A DNA stretch of 64,000 nucleotides from Bipolaris cookei (Eukaryota > Ascomycota > Dothideomycetes > Pleosporales > Pleosporaceae): positions 124,001 through 188,000 of the forward strand of contig NRSV01000044.1 of the NCBI GenBank assembly GCA_002286855.1, given 5' to 3'. The position numbers and the translations under genes are program-made. Position 1 is the stretch's first letter, and each line of letters starts with the position of its first letter. The notes below the pieces were generated by a model, which was given only the letters and a program-made list of their open reading frames with translations, did no database searches and had not been told where the DNA came from. Below are positions 23,557-34,376 of the stretch, one piece after another.

Positions 23557-26460
23557 CTAGAAGACCGCACCGCCAATAATAAACACCCTCTCCTCCTCTC
23601 TCCGTACCCATTGGATAATCTTATTCGCGCTCTGCGCCAGCGCGGCCCTCGACGTATTCGCAGGCGCAACAGCATACAGCTCAAACAGCGGTGTGCTCCA
23701 TGCGAGCGCCATACACGTTGTGTTAGTTTCGTGGTGCACTTTTAGCGTCGAGGGTTTACCATGGACATTGCTGTGGAGTTTGTTGTAGAGATTGATTAAC
23801 CTGTATAATATAACGTTAACAGATGTACACACAAATACCCCGCTCTGATCAGCAAAAAGCTTTCAAGATGCAGTAAAGTATGATGCTGAAGAAGGAAAAG
23901 GGAGATTGCATGGGACAAGGTAGAATTAGCCCCACGATCTCAACGACCACATGCACTTTGATTGCCAAGAAAAACGCAAGGCTGACAATCAAAAGATTGG
24001 TAAGCAAAAAAGAGGCGGTGATCAATGTGGCTTTTTGGGGTAAAGAATGCAGCCTAACGTACCGTCGTTTCTCCAAATCTGCAGCAAAGTACGGAGCATA
24101 GCTCGGCATGGTAAATTGAACGTTTCCCCTCGACTTGTACAGAAAGTGTCTTAGCGGGCTGCCGGGGACAATGTCAGTGCATGTGGGCCGGCCTTGGTGG
24201 ACCGCGCTGCGTATCGCGTCGATAGCCCCGATGCGCTGCAAGTTCTGCGGAACTACCCGTTAGCGCATATGCTTCGTCTATCTCCTTCTCTTTATCATGT
24301 CGATATAGATTGAAAAGAGAGAGAGATGTAGGCAGATGAGGGTGACCATGCGTGATTCCCAATGACAGGGTAACTTTGCTGGGCAGGGCCGATGAAAGGA
24401 AAAGGGAGGTGAGCGATATTGTAGTTGGATCCGAAATGCAATCCCCACCCCAGAGAGCTCAGGTCAGCGTCTTGATGAGAGGCGGTGTCGGGGAACGCAG
24501 TCTCCGAAGCCGAAAAGTGCACTATCCAATGTCCCGTCATGCCGTCCTCTTTTTTTTGTGCCCATGCAGCCGTTTTACCTCACACGGGACAATGATCCAA
24601 GGACAATCCATGATAACAAGATACGGCAATTTCCCCGCTCCACATCATTCGACGAGATGTTCGCAATCCATGGAAAACGGGCGGGCATTTGACCAGCAAT
24701 CCACGCGTCTCGACAAGACCCCTCCCTGTTCCGGAGCCCTTGGCCATCTGGAAATCAGAAAATAAGGGGATTTTGCAAACACACTCTCAAGCGAAAAAAA
24801 ACCGGACAAAGCCATAGGGCTGTAAAGTTTATCAACACGTACCTCGATTAAATCATTCCTCATGCGTCGGAGCTCAAAGAAGCTCTCCTTGTCGGCGCTA
24901 ATCAAAAGGACCGCGACCTCATCGTCCGCGCCGTCGCTCGTGCGAGGCCGCTCCTGCATATGCTCCGTCGGGTCGTCTAGATTGAGGAAGCTGACATACA
25001 TGTACAGATAGCCCGTGTTGTTGAAGCCAGGCAAGCAGAGCGGAATCCAATTTTCACCGCCCCCAGCCTTAACGCTGCCCGCTTCAAACAGCATGTTGAA
25101 GATGAGATGAAGATCACCTGGGTGCAGACTATGCTTTTTGGGTCGTACTACCGACACGAGCTTACCAGATGCTACAATCAGACCGTAGAGCAAGTTCTCC
25201 GAGCGCGTTTTGAGCAACGTGTTGTTGATGGCAGTGCGGTGAGACTTGCGCAGTTTTAGACACTCTAGGGCCGACAGTAGTGTCGAAGGAGATCCTCGAG
25301 TGAATCCATCTGCTAGGGCAGACAAAAGGGTTTCTGTTCCCTGCAAGGGGCGGCGGAGGTCGTAGTTTGCCCGTGCAGCAAACATGCGCTCCATACTGGG
25401 CAGCGTAAGGGTCGAGAGAATCTGCATGTAGAGTGCTTCAAGCTGTGAGCGAAGCTGAGCATCGCTCTCTGCCAACCGCGTAATTGCGACCAAATTGAGC
25501 GGGCCCTTGGTCATGACGACGAAGCGTACATCGCCGGCAGTGAAGCCTCGGAGGGTATCGTGGGTGGACTGGTAGAAGGATATAATGGTCTGTACAACGC
25601 CAATGTAGTTTGTAATCAATTGGTCGTCGCCGTGGCGACTGTATATAGGCTTGCCGGCACTGGAGAGGATGAGGAAATGCTTGAGTTTTGCGCGCCACTG
25701 GAGCATAATCGCTTCTGTTGACTCGGTCAGAAAATGTCACCTCTTGACCTACAGCGTGAAGCTCACCTTCATTTAAACCGTCAGCGTTCAAGCCGTCAAT
25801 GTCGTCAAACTCGCGACGGAAAGCGGCTTCAAAGTCTGGATCTGGTGGGAACATGCTTTGCGACTCCGCGTCAGCAAACCTCTGCCCCAGAGACCGCAGG
25901 AGCGACTTTTCCTGCTCCGACTTTTCTGTTGGGCCCATGACTTCGCCCAGTATGCTCTCTTGGTATCCTCCCGCCTCGATTGTTGGCGCATAGCTGCGTA
26001 TGCTTGCGCCGTCGTCAGCATCGTTGATATTACGAGTGGCCATGCTGATACTCCTAAAGTTGCGTGGCCTAGGTGCTGTAGATGTCGGTGAGGCATCTTT
26101 GGGGTCGGCAGCAAAGGCCTGCATGTTGGCGATGGACAGCTGGGTGGTGGCCTTGGAGAGGAGCTGCGGTCTTGAAGGCGCCATCGAGTGCGACGTCGAG
26201 GGTCGCGACAGCAGCCCCATGGCCGGTCGCGGCGGCAGTGGGGGCGGGGATGCATCTTGTGATGCCAGCGATGCAGTCGAATTTTTGCGCGAAAAGCCTC
26301 GTATTATGGTCAGAGTCGGGTTGGCAAAGTCGTGCGACTCTACTGGATCCCCCCTGGCGGATGCGGCCGATGCATTGTTGCTCTTCTGCGTGGGCGTAGT
26401 AGGCGAGCCGGGTCCCTCAGAGGTTGGCGTCTGGGGCTCGGCGCTGCCAGTCTCGTCCAT
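23557..26460 (-). CDS. MON1: vacuolar fusion protein Mon1 (Mon1-Ccz1 Rab7 GEF subunit)
   Basis: With Ccz1, Mon1 is the guanine-nucleotide exchange factor for Rab7/Ypt7 on late endosomes, autophagosomes and vacuoles. Four exons: 26460-25767, 25714-24843, 24244-24063 and 23800-23557, giving 663 aa. The introns are 52, 598 and 262 nt; the second is unusually long for this window. The N-terminal 230 residues are Ser/Pro-rich and probably disordered. The longin-type core starts at KLKHFLILSSAGKPIYSRHG and includes GPLNLVAITRL. The C-terminus carries CTDIVPGSPLRHFLYKSRGN, VQFTMPSY and WVRREEERVFIIGGAVF, all typical of Mon1. The start at 26460 is the first ATG; upstream in-frame triplets are not ATG. 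The 5' end is about 400 bp from the divergently transcribed gene at 26861. Confidence 0.92.
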
Positions 26461-26860
26461 CAAGATGGTGGTGGGCGGGCATCTAGACAGCAGTACTGGA
26501 CCGTGTTACCTTTCCACACATGACGCGATGATTCGGGGGTGCATGCCGCCGCGGTGCATCGTGACGCTTATCTAGGTAGGTACGCTGTGCATGGGCCTGC
26601 TGCCAATGACGTTCGCTGCCCTTAGCTCATCCACGCATCAACACCACACCATCGCCTCGCCATCTGCCTCCGTCTCTTGCGCTCCACGACCTTGGCCTTT
26701 TAGTCTTCCAAAAAGAGCAGTATGCACCATGCTCTATCGCAAAGCCCATGCTGGGCGAGTTGACGACATAGCAAAGAAGTGAGCCGGCACAGGGCAGTCC
26801 GTACTCAACCTCACCGGGTGGGGCCGATCATTCTTTATATACAAAGAGACAACACTTACC

Positions 26861-27877
26861 ATGTTTCTATGTGCGGACAAACCACTACTGCCAGAGGGCA
26901 TCGCGACAATCAACTATGCCTTGGACTGGCCACATCTACAAAACCCCAGCAATACCACATTTGCAGGACTGACACAGATTGACATTTGCTGTTGCCAAAG
27001 AACAGACCTCTCTCCGCAAAAAGATACGGAACCAGGTCACATATACACTCGATTCAAGTGCGCAGGACCCGAGGTTAACTTCAAGACGGCGAAAGAAGAT
27101 CTATGGGTGTTGGAAGCCCCCCATGGTCCCATTAATATACTACGACCGGCTACAGGGGAAGAAAAAACCCGACGCAACCAAATCCATCCTGATGCAGATC
27201 CATCCGTGTACCAAGGCCAAAAGTTTCTTTTCTTAACAGGACCCTGCCCCCGTGGACGATACCAGGCATACGCCACGCAAAAGTGGCTGGAAACCCTGAC
27301 TCCCACTGTCCGAAAACACATTTCATGTTTATGTCTGCTCATCCAGCCTTACGAGGAAGACTCTTCTGCTGAGGCTACCCGAAGAGCATACACAGACCTC
27401 GCCGAGTATCTTGTACGGGATGCACCAGGACTTGAAACAATCTACCTCCGCATCTGTCCGAATGGGATGCAATTATGCAGTGCAGCAAGCGAGTTCGGCA
27501 TGCTCCTTCACAGCAGAGACATCAGGATCGTAGTAGTCGTCGATGATTGCTGCAGCAAGGAGATGAGAGAGTACGAAGATCCTTGTGTATTCCTGAAAAC
27601 TATGATGGCCATGGCACGTCAGCCCCCTCCGCTCCAGGCGGTCAGTGAACCGCCACAGAAATGTGAGACTGAGGAGTATGGGCCCAAGGTTGCAGAACCA
27701 AGTGGGGGGTATGAAGAAAAAGAAGAAGAGAGAAAGGAGGAGGAGGATGGAGAAGAAGATGAGAAGGAGAAGGAGGAACAAGGAGGAGAAGACAGCATCG
27801 ACGGCGATTGGACTGATGCGACCATGAGCCCTACATCGCCCCAAAACGAGTTGGACAAGGATTGGCAGATGCTATGA
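26861..27877 (+). CDS. hypothetical fungal protein with acidic KE-rich C-terminus
   Basis: A single-exon ORF of 338 codons beginning with ATG. I do not recognise the family. Residues 1-260 look globular, with several Cys (ICCC, DDCC), a KFLFLTGPCPRGRY segment and an Ala/Leu-rich helix (RRAYTDLAEYLVRDAPGLET). Residues about 275-312 are almost entirely Lys and Glu, likely a single helix or disordered charged tail, and the end is acidic. No signal peptide or membrane segment. The long uninterrupted frame and balanced composition of the N-terminal part support coding. It shares a 400-bp divergent upstream region with MON1. Confidence 0.6.
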   Translation: MFLCADKPLLPEGIATINYALDWPHLQNPSNTTFAGLTQIDICCCQRTDLSPQKDTEPGHIYTRFKCAGPEVNFKTAKEDLWVLEAPHGPINILRPATGEEKTRRNQIHPDADPSVYQGQKFLFLTGPCPRGRYQAYATQKWLETLTPTVRKHISCLCLLIQPYEEDSSAEATRRAYTDLAEYLVRDAPGLETIYLRICPNGMQLCSAASEFGMLLHSRDIRIVVVVDDCCSKEMREYEDPCVFLKTMMAMARQPPPLQAVSEPPQKCETEEYGPKVAEPSGGYEEKEEERKEEEDGEEDEKEKEEQGGEDSIDGDWTDATMSPTSPQNELDKDWQML

Positions 27878-28238
27878 TTCACATTGTTCAAGCGTCATAC
27901 ACACGTGTACGAATTATGCCAGTTACCATGCATATATTCACTCAAGCACCAGATCAAGCATGGGAAGCATAAGAAAACCATTGAATAAACCAGTCTAAAT
28001 ATGTGGATATCAAACGAGCGTGGTAGAAAATATACACACGTTAAAAGGGGACATTACAACTGTCGTCGTAAGAAAAAAACTCGCGTCCGAATCCAGCCAA
28101 AAAAAAAATCCCCCAAGAAAGACCATTAACACCCCATCAGTCCAAGAAAACCGAAAGAGAAAACAATCTCAAACACCAACACCATCCCATCGTTAAACAT
28201 CATATCCCCGTATTCCCCCGCACTCTCCATCAAACTCT
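27878..28238. other. 361-bp convergent intergenic region
   Basis: It lies between the 3' ends of the 26861 gene and the ASPM-like gene, is A-rich and holds no coding region. It probably contains terminators for both genes. Confidence 0.6.
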
Positions 28239-31200
28239 CTACCATCCACCCCTCATCCTCCTTACCTTCTCCTTTCCCCCAACTCTCCCCGCCGTAACCC
28301 GCCTAGCCCACCTCCTAATCGCCCAACCCCTGGCCAGCGCCTGGAAAGCCAAAACATCGCTTTCCAACTGAGCACGCCTCGCTTCTTGGATACCCCTCCA
28401 GCGCCGCTGAATAATCGTCGCGGCATCTACCATTTTCTGTCTTGCCAGCGCAACGACCGCGGATTCATGTGCAATCTGCATAGCCTTTATGCGCGCGCTG
28501 GTCTGGCGGCGGAGCAAGAAGCGGCGGAATGCACTTTGGATCGTTATTGCGGCGTGATGGGTGCGTGCGAGGGGGAGGAGACGTGAGGCGAGGAAAGATA
28601 GGGTTAGGAGTGTGAAGTCGCGGCTAGGGATTGAGCGGGCGGTTTTGTCTTGGGATGTGAAGAGCGCGATGAAGGAAGCTGAGCAGCCGACTGCTTTGAG
28701 TTTTGCGCCTAGGCCTAGTTTACCGCCGTCTGTAATTGAAGTCGTTAGGTTGGATGGTAGATACGTGTCGACGATGACCTCGAGTACTTTTGGGTCTGCA
28801 AAGCTCGTCGTTAGATTCGCTACGCGGATGCCATGGAGACGGGCGACGGAGCGAGACCAGGAGAGGAGAAGGCGCTTATGATATGCTATTCTGTCCAGCT
28901 CAGTCGTTTCTGGCTCTTCGTTGTCGGAATCGAGGACACGGCCCTCAAAATTGTCTCTTGCTCGGTACCATTGGTTGCGGAAGCGCTCAGTCTCCTTGAC
29001 TAGCTGCGGCCAGTCGACGAGGCTTCCTAGCCCGCATTTTCCGACAAGCGACCATAGCAGGGAGAGGGTCTTTTCGCGATGGCCGTCGACAATGTCTTCG
29101 GCTCGAATACCGCTGACTGCTGCGCTGGGCATTCCTGGGACACTGCTCAAGGCTGCAAGGGCAATCTGCACATTGTACACCTTTTGTGGACGACCAATAG
29201 CTGGGTATTTGAGATGCTGTGATAGAATCCAAGCATCCTTCTGTGCTACATCGCTGGTGAGCAGCTCGCCGGTTGGCAAGTTGAGTGTCACAGTTTCTTC
29301 CTGCTGTGCTACTGCAGTAGCAGATGAGTAAAGTAGCAACTCTACTAGGCGGTTGAGCATAATGCCGTCGCGAAGATCGATGGCAATGTTCTCAATCTGG
29401 TACGTGTACTCTTGAAGCGGGTACTGAGCATGCTCGACCTTGTAGCTGAGATGGTGGAGCGGTCGGGTAATGTCGCCATGCGAAGGGAGAAGCATCTTGG
29501 ACAGCTGGTGAAGGACCTCCACAGATGTCTTGTATGGTGATGTTGTTTGGAACAAGCAGCCCGACAAGGCATTCATGGTCTTTGCCTGGTCAAGAAGAAG
29601 GATCAACATCAGACTTCGCAGTGCGGTACGGCGCCACGACCAGCTCTGCGATCCAAAATCGTCGTCACCACGTGTGAGACTGGCAATGCTACCGCCTCCG
29701 GATTTGACGCGAACCGCGTCTTCGTTCTTGATCAAAAATGCAGATAAGAAGCTCTCGATCGCCCGGCGTTCAGCGCGATATTGGCGAGATCCGTCGTCCG
29801 AGCAAGTAGAACCAGTAGACAGGCGACATGGCGTAGTGATCTGGCGACCAACAATTGTCTCGGCTGCAGCTCGCAGTGCATTCAAATCGTACGACTTTGT
29901 CCACAAGTTAAGGAACTTCTTCCGCAGACCAACATCATCCTTCAGCCTGAGCGTCTGGGCCAGAAGATCCTTGGGTATGCTCAACGCGCCGAACTGTAGC
30001 GAAGCCTGCAGACGCTTGTGCAGGGGTGGCATAGCAGGGGCGTGATAGATGCCAAGCATCTTCTTGCGCAAATCTTCCGGAGTCTGTTCAGCATTCGGGT
30101 CCTTGTTCGCCGAGTCGAATACCGAGTTTAGAAGCTGTGTAATGGCAACTTCTTGGTAGGTGAGCCAGTTGTCCTCGTACAGTTCTGGCTGAACAAGGTC
30201 CTCGCGTAGTACTGGGTACTTTTCCTGCGGCTGCGGCTGCTTACCAACCTCGTGAAGCATGGCAATGCTGCTTGCTATGCTTCCTGTCTTCTGTCGCCGT
30301 AATGCTGTGGGCGGGGACTTGTCGGTGTGGAATGGCGACGAAGACAGCGGTGCGCGCTTCGCTTTGGCCAGCTTTGCTCGCTCAGTCTTGATAGTTGATC
30401 TCAAAGACGCACTGCTATTTGCAGTGGAGGCAGTGACATCCGCTCGCGATTTAAGTGCCTTTACTGGAACATCGTCGTGGCCCAAATTCGATCGTGGCCG
30501 CTTTTGCGTTCCTTCGGTTCGTTTCTTGGTCTGCAATATCCTCTTTGGCTCTTTGGGTGTGCTGAAATGGACCTTGGGGGCTTTTGCTAGAGTCTTCTTC
30601 GCCTCTGGCTTAATGAAGTTGATTTCAATGTGCGTGCCACTACCCTTCTTCTCATATACTGCCATGCCCGGAGGCATGTTCTCTTTGCCACCGCCTGAGC
30701 CTGCAATATCGCTCGAAAAAGATGTGCTCTGCGTCGATCGCAATGTTGTGCTGAGAGGACCGCGTTTCGGTGGCGCGGCGAGTGACTTGCGAGGGACTTT
30801 CTTTTCCTTCTTCAAAGCCGGTAAAAGATTGTTCCCCTCCTCTTCCGATAGCGTGACAAGATCCAGTCCCAGATCCGGGGATGTTTCCCGAGCGTTGCGC
30901 GGTGCATGTGTGGGCTGTCCTGGGTGGATTGTAAACAAAGACGTATCGTCGGTTGGGATGTATATCGTCCTCCTGCGCGCTTCTTTCTTGGAGCCCTGCT
31001 TCTTAAGCTCCTTCTTATCCAAAATGTCTTCTTGCAGCTGTACAGTGGCATTAACTTCAGCGGCATAATTTTCACTTGGCATGTGCGACACGCGTCGTCG
31101 GGCAGGCTTCTCGTGTTGTGATTCGGGGACAGGCGCCATAGGCTTGGGCATCTTCTGTGCTGGGTGGGCAAGAATTGTGCTCTTCTTTGTCCTTGTGGCC

Positions 31201-31511
31201 TCGGGAACAACGCTGGCGCGGCTCCTCTTTTTCACTTCGAAAGCTGCACGCTGTTGCTGTTCCTCCTCCTGTGCGACATCCTCGAAAATGTCTAGCGATG
31301 GGTTGAACGCAGGCTTGGTGGCATTGCGCATGGGTCGTCGGGGCTTCGCCTGGCGAGTGGCCGCCTTTAGCTCGGTCGTGTATTCGATGTTTGCCGTGGT
31401 GTTATCGTCGTCAAGATAGCTAGGCGCGTATTGGCTTCCGTAACTGGGGTAGTAGCTGCTTGTTGACCCGTAGGGCGCTGGGCATGGCGTGCCTGCGGTG
31501 TACCCGTACAT
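28239..31511 (-). CDS. abnormal spindle (ASPM)-like protein with calponin-homology and IQ motifs
   Basis: Homologues bind microtubule minus ends and spindle poles together with calmodulin, and act in mitosis. The single exon encodes 1,090 aa. The N-terminal 450 residues are basic, Ser/Lys/Pro-rich and low in structure. A helical middle follows, then a calponin-homology-like region (YTYQIENIAIDLRDGIMLNR is the typical CH signature) up to about residue 985. Three IQ-type calmodulin-binding motifs come next: AAITIQSAFRRFLLRR (from about 987), TIIQRRWRGIQEARR (from about 1036) and a weaker one, FQALARGWAIRRWARR. The start at 31511 is the only reasonable ATG in frame. A good acceptor context (branch-like ACTAAT followed by TACAG) sits just upstream, so a 5' intron or further upstream exon is likely; a 67-codon ORF lies there. 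Confidence 0.85.
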   Translation of the reverse strand: MYGYTAGTPCPAPYGSTSSYYPSYGSQYAPSYLDDDNTTANIEYTTELKAATRQAKPRRPMRNATKPAFNPSLDIFEDVAQEEEQQQRAAFEVKKRSRASVVPEATRTKKSTILAHPAQKMPKPMAPVPESQHEKPARRRVSHMPSENYAAEVNATVQLQEDILDKKELKKQGSKKEARRRTIYIPTDDTSLFTIHPGQPTHAPRNARETSPDLGLDLVTLSEEEGNNLLPALKKEKKVPRKSLAAPPKRGPLSTTLRSTQSTSFSSDIAGSGGGKENMPPGMAVYEKKGSGTHIEINFIKPEAKKTLAKAPKVHFSTPKEPKRILQTKKRTEGTQKRPRSNLGHDDVPVKALKSRADVTASTANSSASLRSTIKTERAKLAKAKRAPLSSSPFHTDKSPPTALRRQKTGSIASSIAMLHEVGKQPQPQEKYPVLREDLVQPELYEDNWLTYQEVAITQLLNSVFDSANKDPNAEQTPEDLRKKMLGIYHAPAMPPLHKRLQASLQFGALSIPKDLLAQTLRLKDDVGLRKKFLNLWTKSYDLNALRAAAETIVGRQITTPCRLSTGSTCSDDGSRQYRAERRAIESFLSAFLIKNEDAVRVKSGGGSIASLTRGDDDFGSQSWSWRRTALRSLMLILLLDQAKTMNALSGCLFQTTSPYKTSVEVLHQLSKMLLPSHGDITRPLHHLSYKVEHAQYPLQEYTYQIENIAIDLRDGIMLNRLVELLLYSSATAVAQQEETVTLNLPTGELLTSDVAQKDAWILSQHLKYPAIGRPQKVYNVQIALAALSSVPGMPSAAVSGIRAEDIVDGHREKTLSLLWSLVGKCGLGSLVDWPQLVKETERFRNQWYRARDNFEGRVLDSDNEEPETTELDRIAYHKRLLLSWSRSVARLHGIRVANLTTSFADPKVLEVIVDTYLPSNLTTSITDGGKLGLGAKLKAVGCSASFIALFTSQDKTARSIPSRDFTLLTLSFLASRLLPLARTHHAAITIQSAFRRFLLRRQTSARIKAMQIAHESAVVALARQKMVDAATIIQRRWRGIQEARRAQLESDVLAFQALARGWAIRRWARRVTAGRVGGKEKVRRMRGGW

Positions 31512-31879
31512 GTCGGCGGCTGCTGTACGAGTGTGAATTAGTTCGAATAGAAAGAGCGCCGGCGCATAGGTAGAGGGTTGTCGTCGTGCCCAAGGGAGTT
31601 GAGGGTGGATTCAAAGGTGGATGCGTTGACGCTTAGCCGGTTGTGGCGTTGTTGTGGATCCCCCATTGTCAATATCGTCGCTGGGGCAACACCAACGTTT
31701 TCAAATACCATCCCGGCTTCCCTCGGCTTGACGTCACTCATCCAACTGAACGCTGCATCGGCTCTGCATCACGATGCAATCCATATCGGCTAACTACGAC
31801 TCCTCTGTGCCTAGCACCACCATAGATATGCCTTTACCCTCTACCCCTTTCGATCCACATACAACAGTATTCTCCATAC

Positions 31880-32740
31880 TTAGGGAATGCCCCTGCCAGC
31901 CCGAATTGCTTTTGCAGCCTCGCTCTGGGCTCGGTCCTCTGCATATCGCTGATAAATGGGCAAATAGTGCTGCCTGTCGCTCAACGTTTCCTTGACACTT
32001 TTCCTAGCCTCAACAGCAGCGAGCCACTTCCTGAACCTCTTCCATACCTCCTCATCCTCTCCGCCCTTGCCCTCGTCAGGAATACCCGAACCCCCTTTGA
32101 AGTGATCAAAGACCCATAGCCTGTTGGCCCAGGGCGCAATCACAATGTCAATGAGCCCGAACTCTTTGCCCGAGAAGAACGGTCCTTCTTTTTCCATCTC
32201 CCGCGTGAACTCCTTGATATGATTCAAGAATTCTTTTTGCTTTTCTTCAAGACCATCGCCTTGATGCTGGAGGAAGCGGTGGTAGGCGGGAATTATGCGA
32301 CTACCCACATAATCTGTCCAGATCCTTGTTCTCGCACGCTCATAGGCATCTGTAGGTATCAAGTGCGGAGTGTGCTGTGGGAATGCTTCCTCGAGAAACT
32401 CGCAAAGAACAGTGCTCTCATACAGCGGTTTTCCCTGGTATTGCAGCGTGGGAACAAGGCCGCGAGGATTGAGATCAAGTAGAGACTGTGGCTTGTGATA
32501 TGGGTTGACTTCAATGTATTGATATTGGATGCCTTTTTCCTCGAGGGCAATCCATACACGCTGGACAAAGGGGCAAAACCAGCCCGAGTAGAGCTTCAGA
32601 GGACACTCGGCGGAGTGAGCCTGTGTGGGATTAGAACTGTGACGTAGTAATGATATTCTTTTTCAACCTGCCTTGACTGTCGCTGCTGCCAGGCCTGTAG
32701 CCTCTGGATGAAGGTGCGCATCAGGGTGATCTTTGCCCAT
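31880..32740 (-). CDS. omega-class glutathione S-transferase
   Basis: Omega GSTs use an active-site cysteine for thiol transfer and dehydroascorbate or glutathionyl-conjugate reduction, usually in the cytosol. Exons 32740-32672 and 32620-31880, protein 269 aa. The thioredoxin-fold N-domain shows LYSGWFCPFVQRVWIALEEK with catalytic C39, and NPRGLVPTLQYQGKPLYEST with the cis-proline and the glutathione Glu-Ser pair. The all-helical C-domain contains FGLIDIVIAPWANRLWV. The 51-nt intron has a GC donor (AAG then GCAGGT) rather than GT. The only nearby GT (GTTGAA) would break the reading frame with the sole good acceptor, so a GC-AG intron is the best model. There is no targeting peptide. Confidence 0.87.
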
Positions 32741-33200
32741 GATTTTTAATTGTATTTGGTGAAGCAGTTGGAGTAGGTTTCTGAATTCAAAGAAAAGTGG
32801 GAATAAGGTATCTTGTGACCAAGCACGCAACATATAGCAAGAGAAACCATTCGTGCAACCTTTGGCACTACAAACGCGGGGTCATCGTTTTGCAAATGTG
32901 ATGCTGGTCATGACGAATGCGGGGCAATGACAATGACGCTGCACGACACCCCACTTTTGGTGTCCATCACCATATTTCCAACCTACACATTCCTGTACGT
33001 ACGACTTATTGTTCAGAACGTATGGTGTACATTGGCAAAAATGAATCTGCTTTTGTACATACAATTTTCATGTCTCCATTCGCATCTATAAGAACTATCC
33101 AAATGCCCAGTGCTCAACTCAAGATAGTCCATCTACACCTTTTACCCTAGGAATCCCCATCCACCCTTCTACACACCTTGGCAAAGCTTGACTTTAACTT
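32741..33200. other. intergenic region upstream of the GST gene
   Basis: It contains the presumed GST promoter (minus strand) and the 3' flank of the small secreted-protein gene. No coding region recognised. Confidence 0.5.
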
Positions 33201-33633
33201 CTAAGCACAGGTCACAAACGCACTAACAAAAGGCCCGTCACCCGTCACACACCCACCCACGGGCGCCTGGAACGCCGTCCCCGAACAATCCGCAGTCTGA
33301 TAAATCGCCACTATGCCCCATCATTAGCCTTACCGTCTCTCCATCTCCAACCTTTAAAAATAATGAAAAAGGGAAACTTACCACTACACCCCTCTGAAAC
33401 CCTTGACGTACTATAACTCCAAATCGGAACTCCAGTATTAAACCGGTCAAGCGGCTGACACACGTTTCCGTTACCAAAAATCGGATCCGCATTAATCAGC
33501 GTCGAAGCTGTGCATCCTGGACCAGAGTATTTGAGGCCTACGGCAACGAAAGCGCCACCTTGACGGGGGGGAGAGGGGAGGCCGTGGCGGCTGCGAGTAG
33601 GGTGAGGGCGGTGGTAGTAGTGGTAAAGTGCAT
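33201..33633 (-). pseudogene. small cysteine-rich secreted protein, reading frame broken in a C7 run
   Basis: ATG at 33633 opens a signal-peptide-like segment (Thr-rich, then LTLLAAATA, with a likely cleavage site before SPLP). About 70 nt later a run of seven C residues (minus strand, about 33571-33565) is followed by a mature-protein frame that is open only with a one-base shift. That second frame continues to a GT-AG intron (33381-33311, 71 nt) and ends at TAG 33203-33201. The mature part would be about 95 residues with six cysteines, typical of fungal apoplastic secreted or effector-like proteins. Exon lengths total 362 nt, one short of whole codons. The break is either a genuine null allele or a homopolymer sequencing error. 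I recognise no named family and infer no specific activity. Confidence 0.5.
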
Positions 33634-34376
33634 CGTGGAATGGTACTTGAGGAGTGTTGGCGGTTGATTGGTATTGGGCTCTAAGACTGCTTGTTGCTTG
33701 ATCTACCTCGAGGGAGAGAGATGAAGCCCGTTTCTTATACTTGAGATTTCTATCCTGTTATGCGCTCTTTGCTGATGCTTCGTTGCAGAACCAACACTTG
33801 TCTCCTCCACCATCACCATCCCAACCAACAAATGACACCCCATTACTTCATCGAGGCCAATGCTACGCAGTTGGTGGTAAAGAGACTACATCTCTTTACG
33901 AGAAATGCTCTGTTGACATGGATCATCCGCCGGTCAGATTGGTGTGGGCTTCCCATCCACGTTAGGAAAGACGGTAAGCTGATTTTTGTGACTTATGAAC
34001 CCCCACGCTGCTATCCAACATTGATCAAATGGCTATGGGCTTTGTAACGATGAAATGGACTAGATCGTTGTATGTCATCAAGAAATGCTGATATTAGAGC
34101 GCATTAATGGTTGTACAAGACTGCCGTGTGCAAGTATCTGGCGTTGTTGGTGGCTGGAATTTCGCCCCAAAGCTTACAGAGATCTCTCCTTAAGGAAAAT
34201 AATAAAGCAGGTTTCATCACATGCACTAAACCACGTGTTGAAATCATAATCATAGAAACGATATTCAACTCATCAAGTTGAGCTCACCAATCCCTAACAA
34301 ACCACTTCAAAGTTTCGACGCACATCTAAGTCTAACTCAACTCATGCCATTATCTCCACAGTACTTCCAAAAAAAC
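33634..34376. other. intergenic region 5' of the secreted-protein gene
   Basis: It carries the upstream flank of the small secreted-protein gene and the 3' flank of the flavin-binding gene. Open frames at 33.74-34.05 kb overlap in two frames without motifs, so no gene is called. Confidence 0.5.

Noticed and set aside
30259..31068. 269-codon plus-strand frame opposite the ASPM-like gene
   Set aside because: Antisense of a single 1,090-codon ORF with IQ and CH motifs; no motif of its own.
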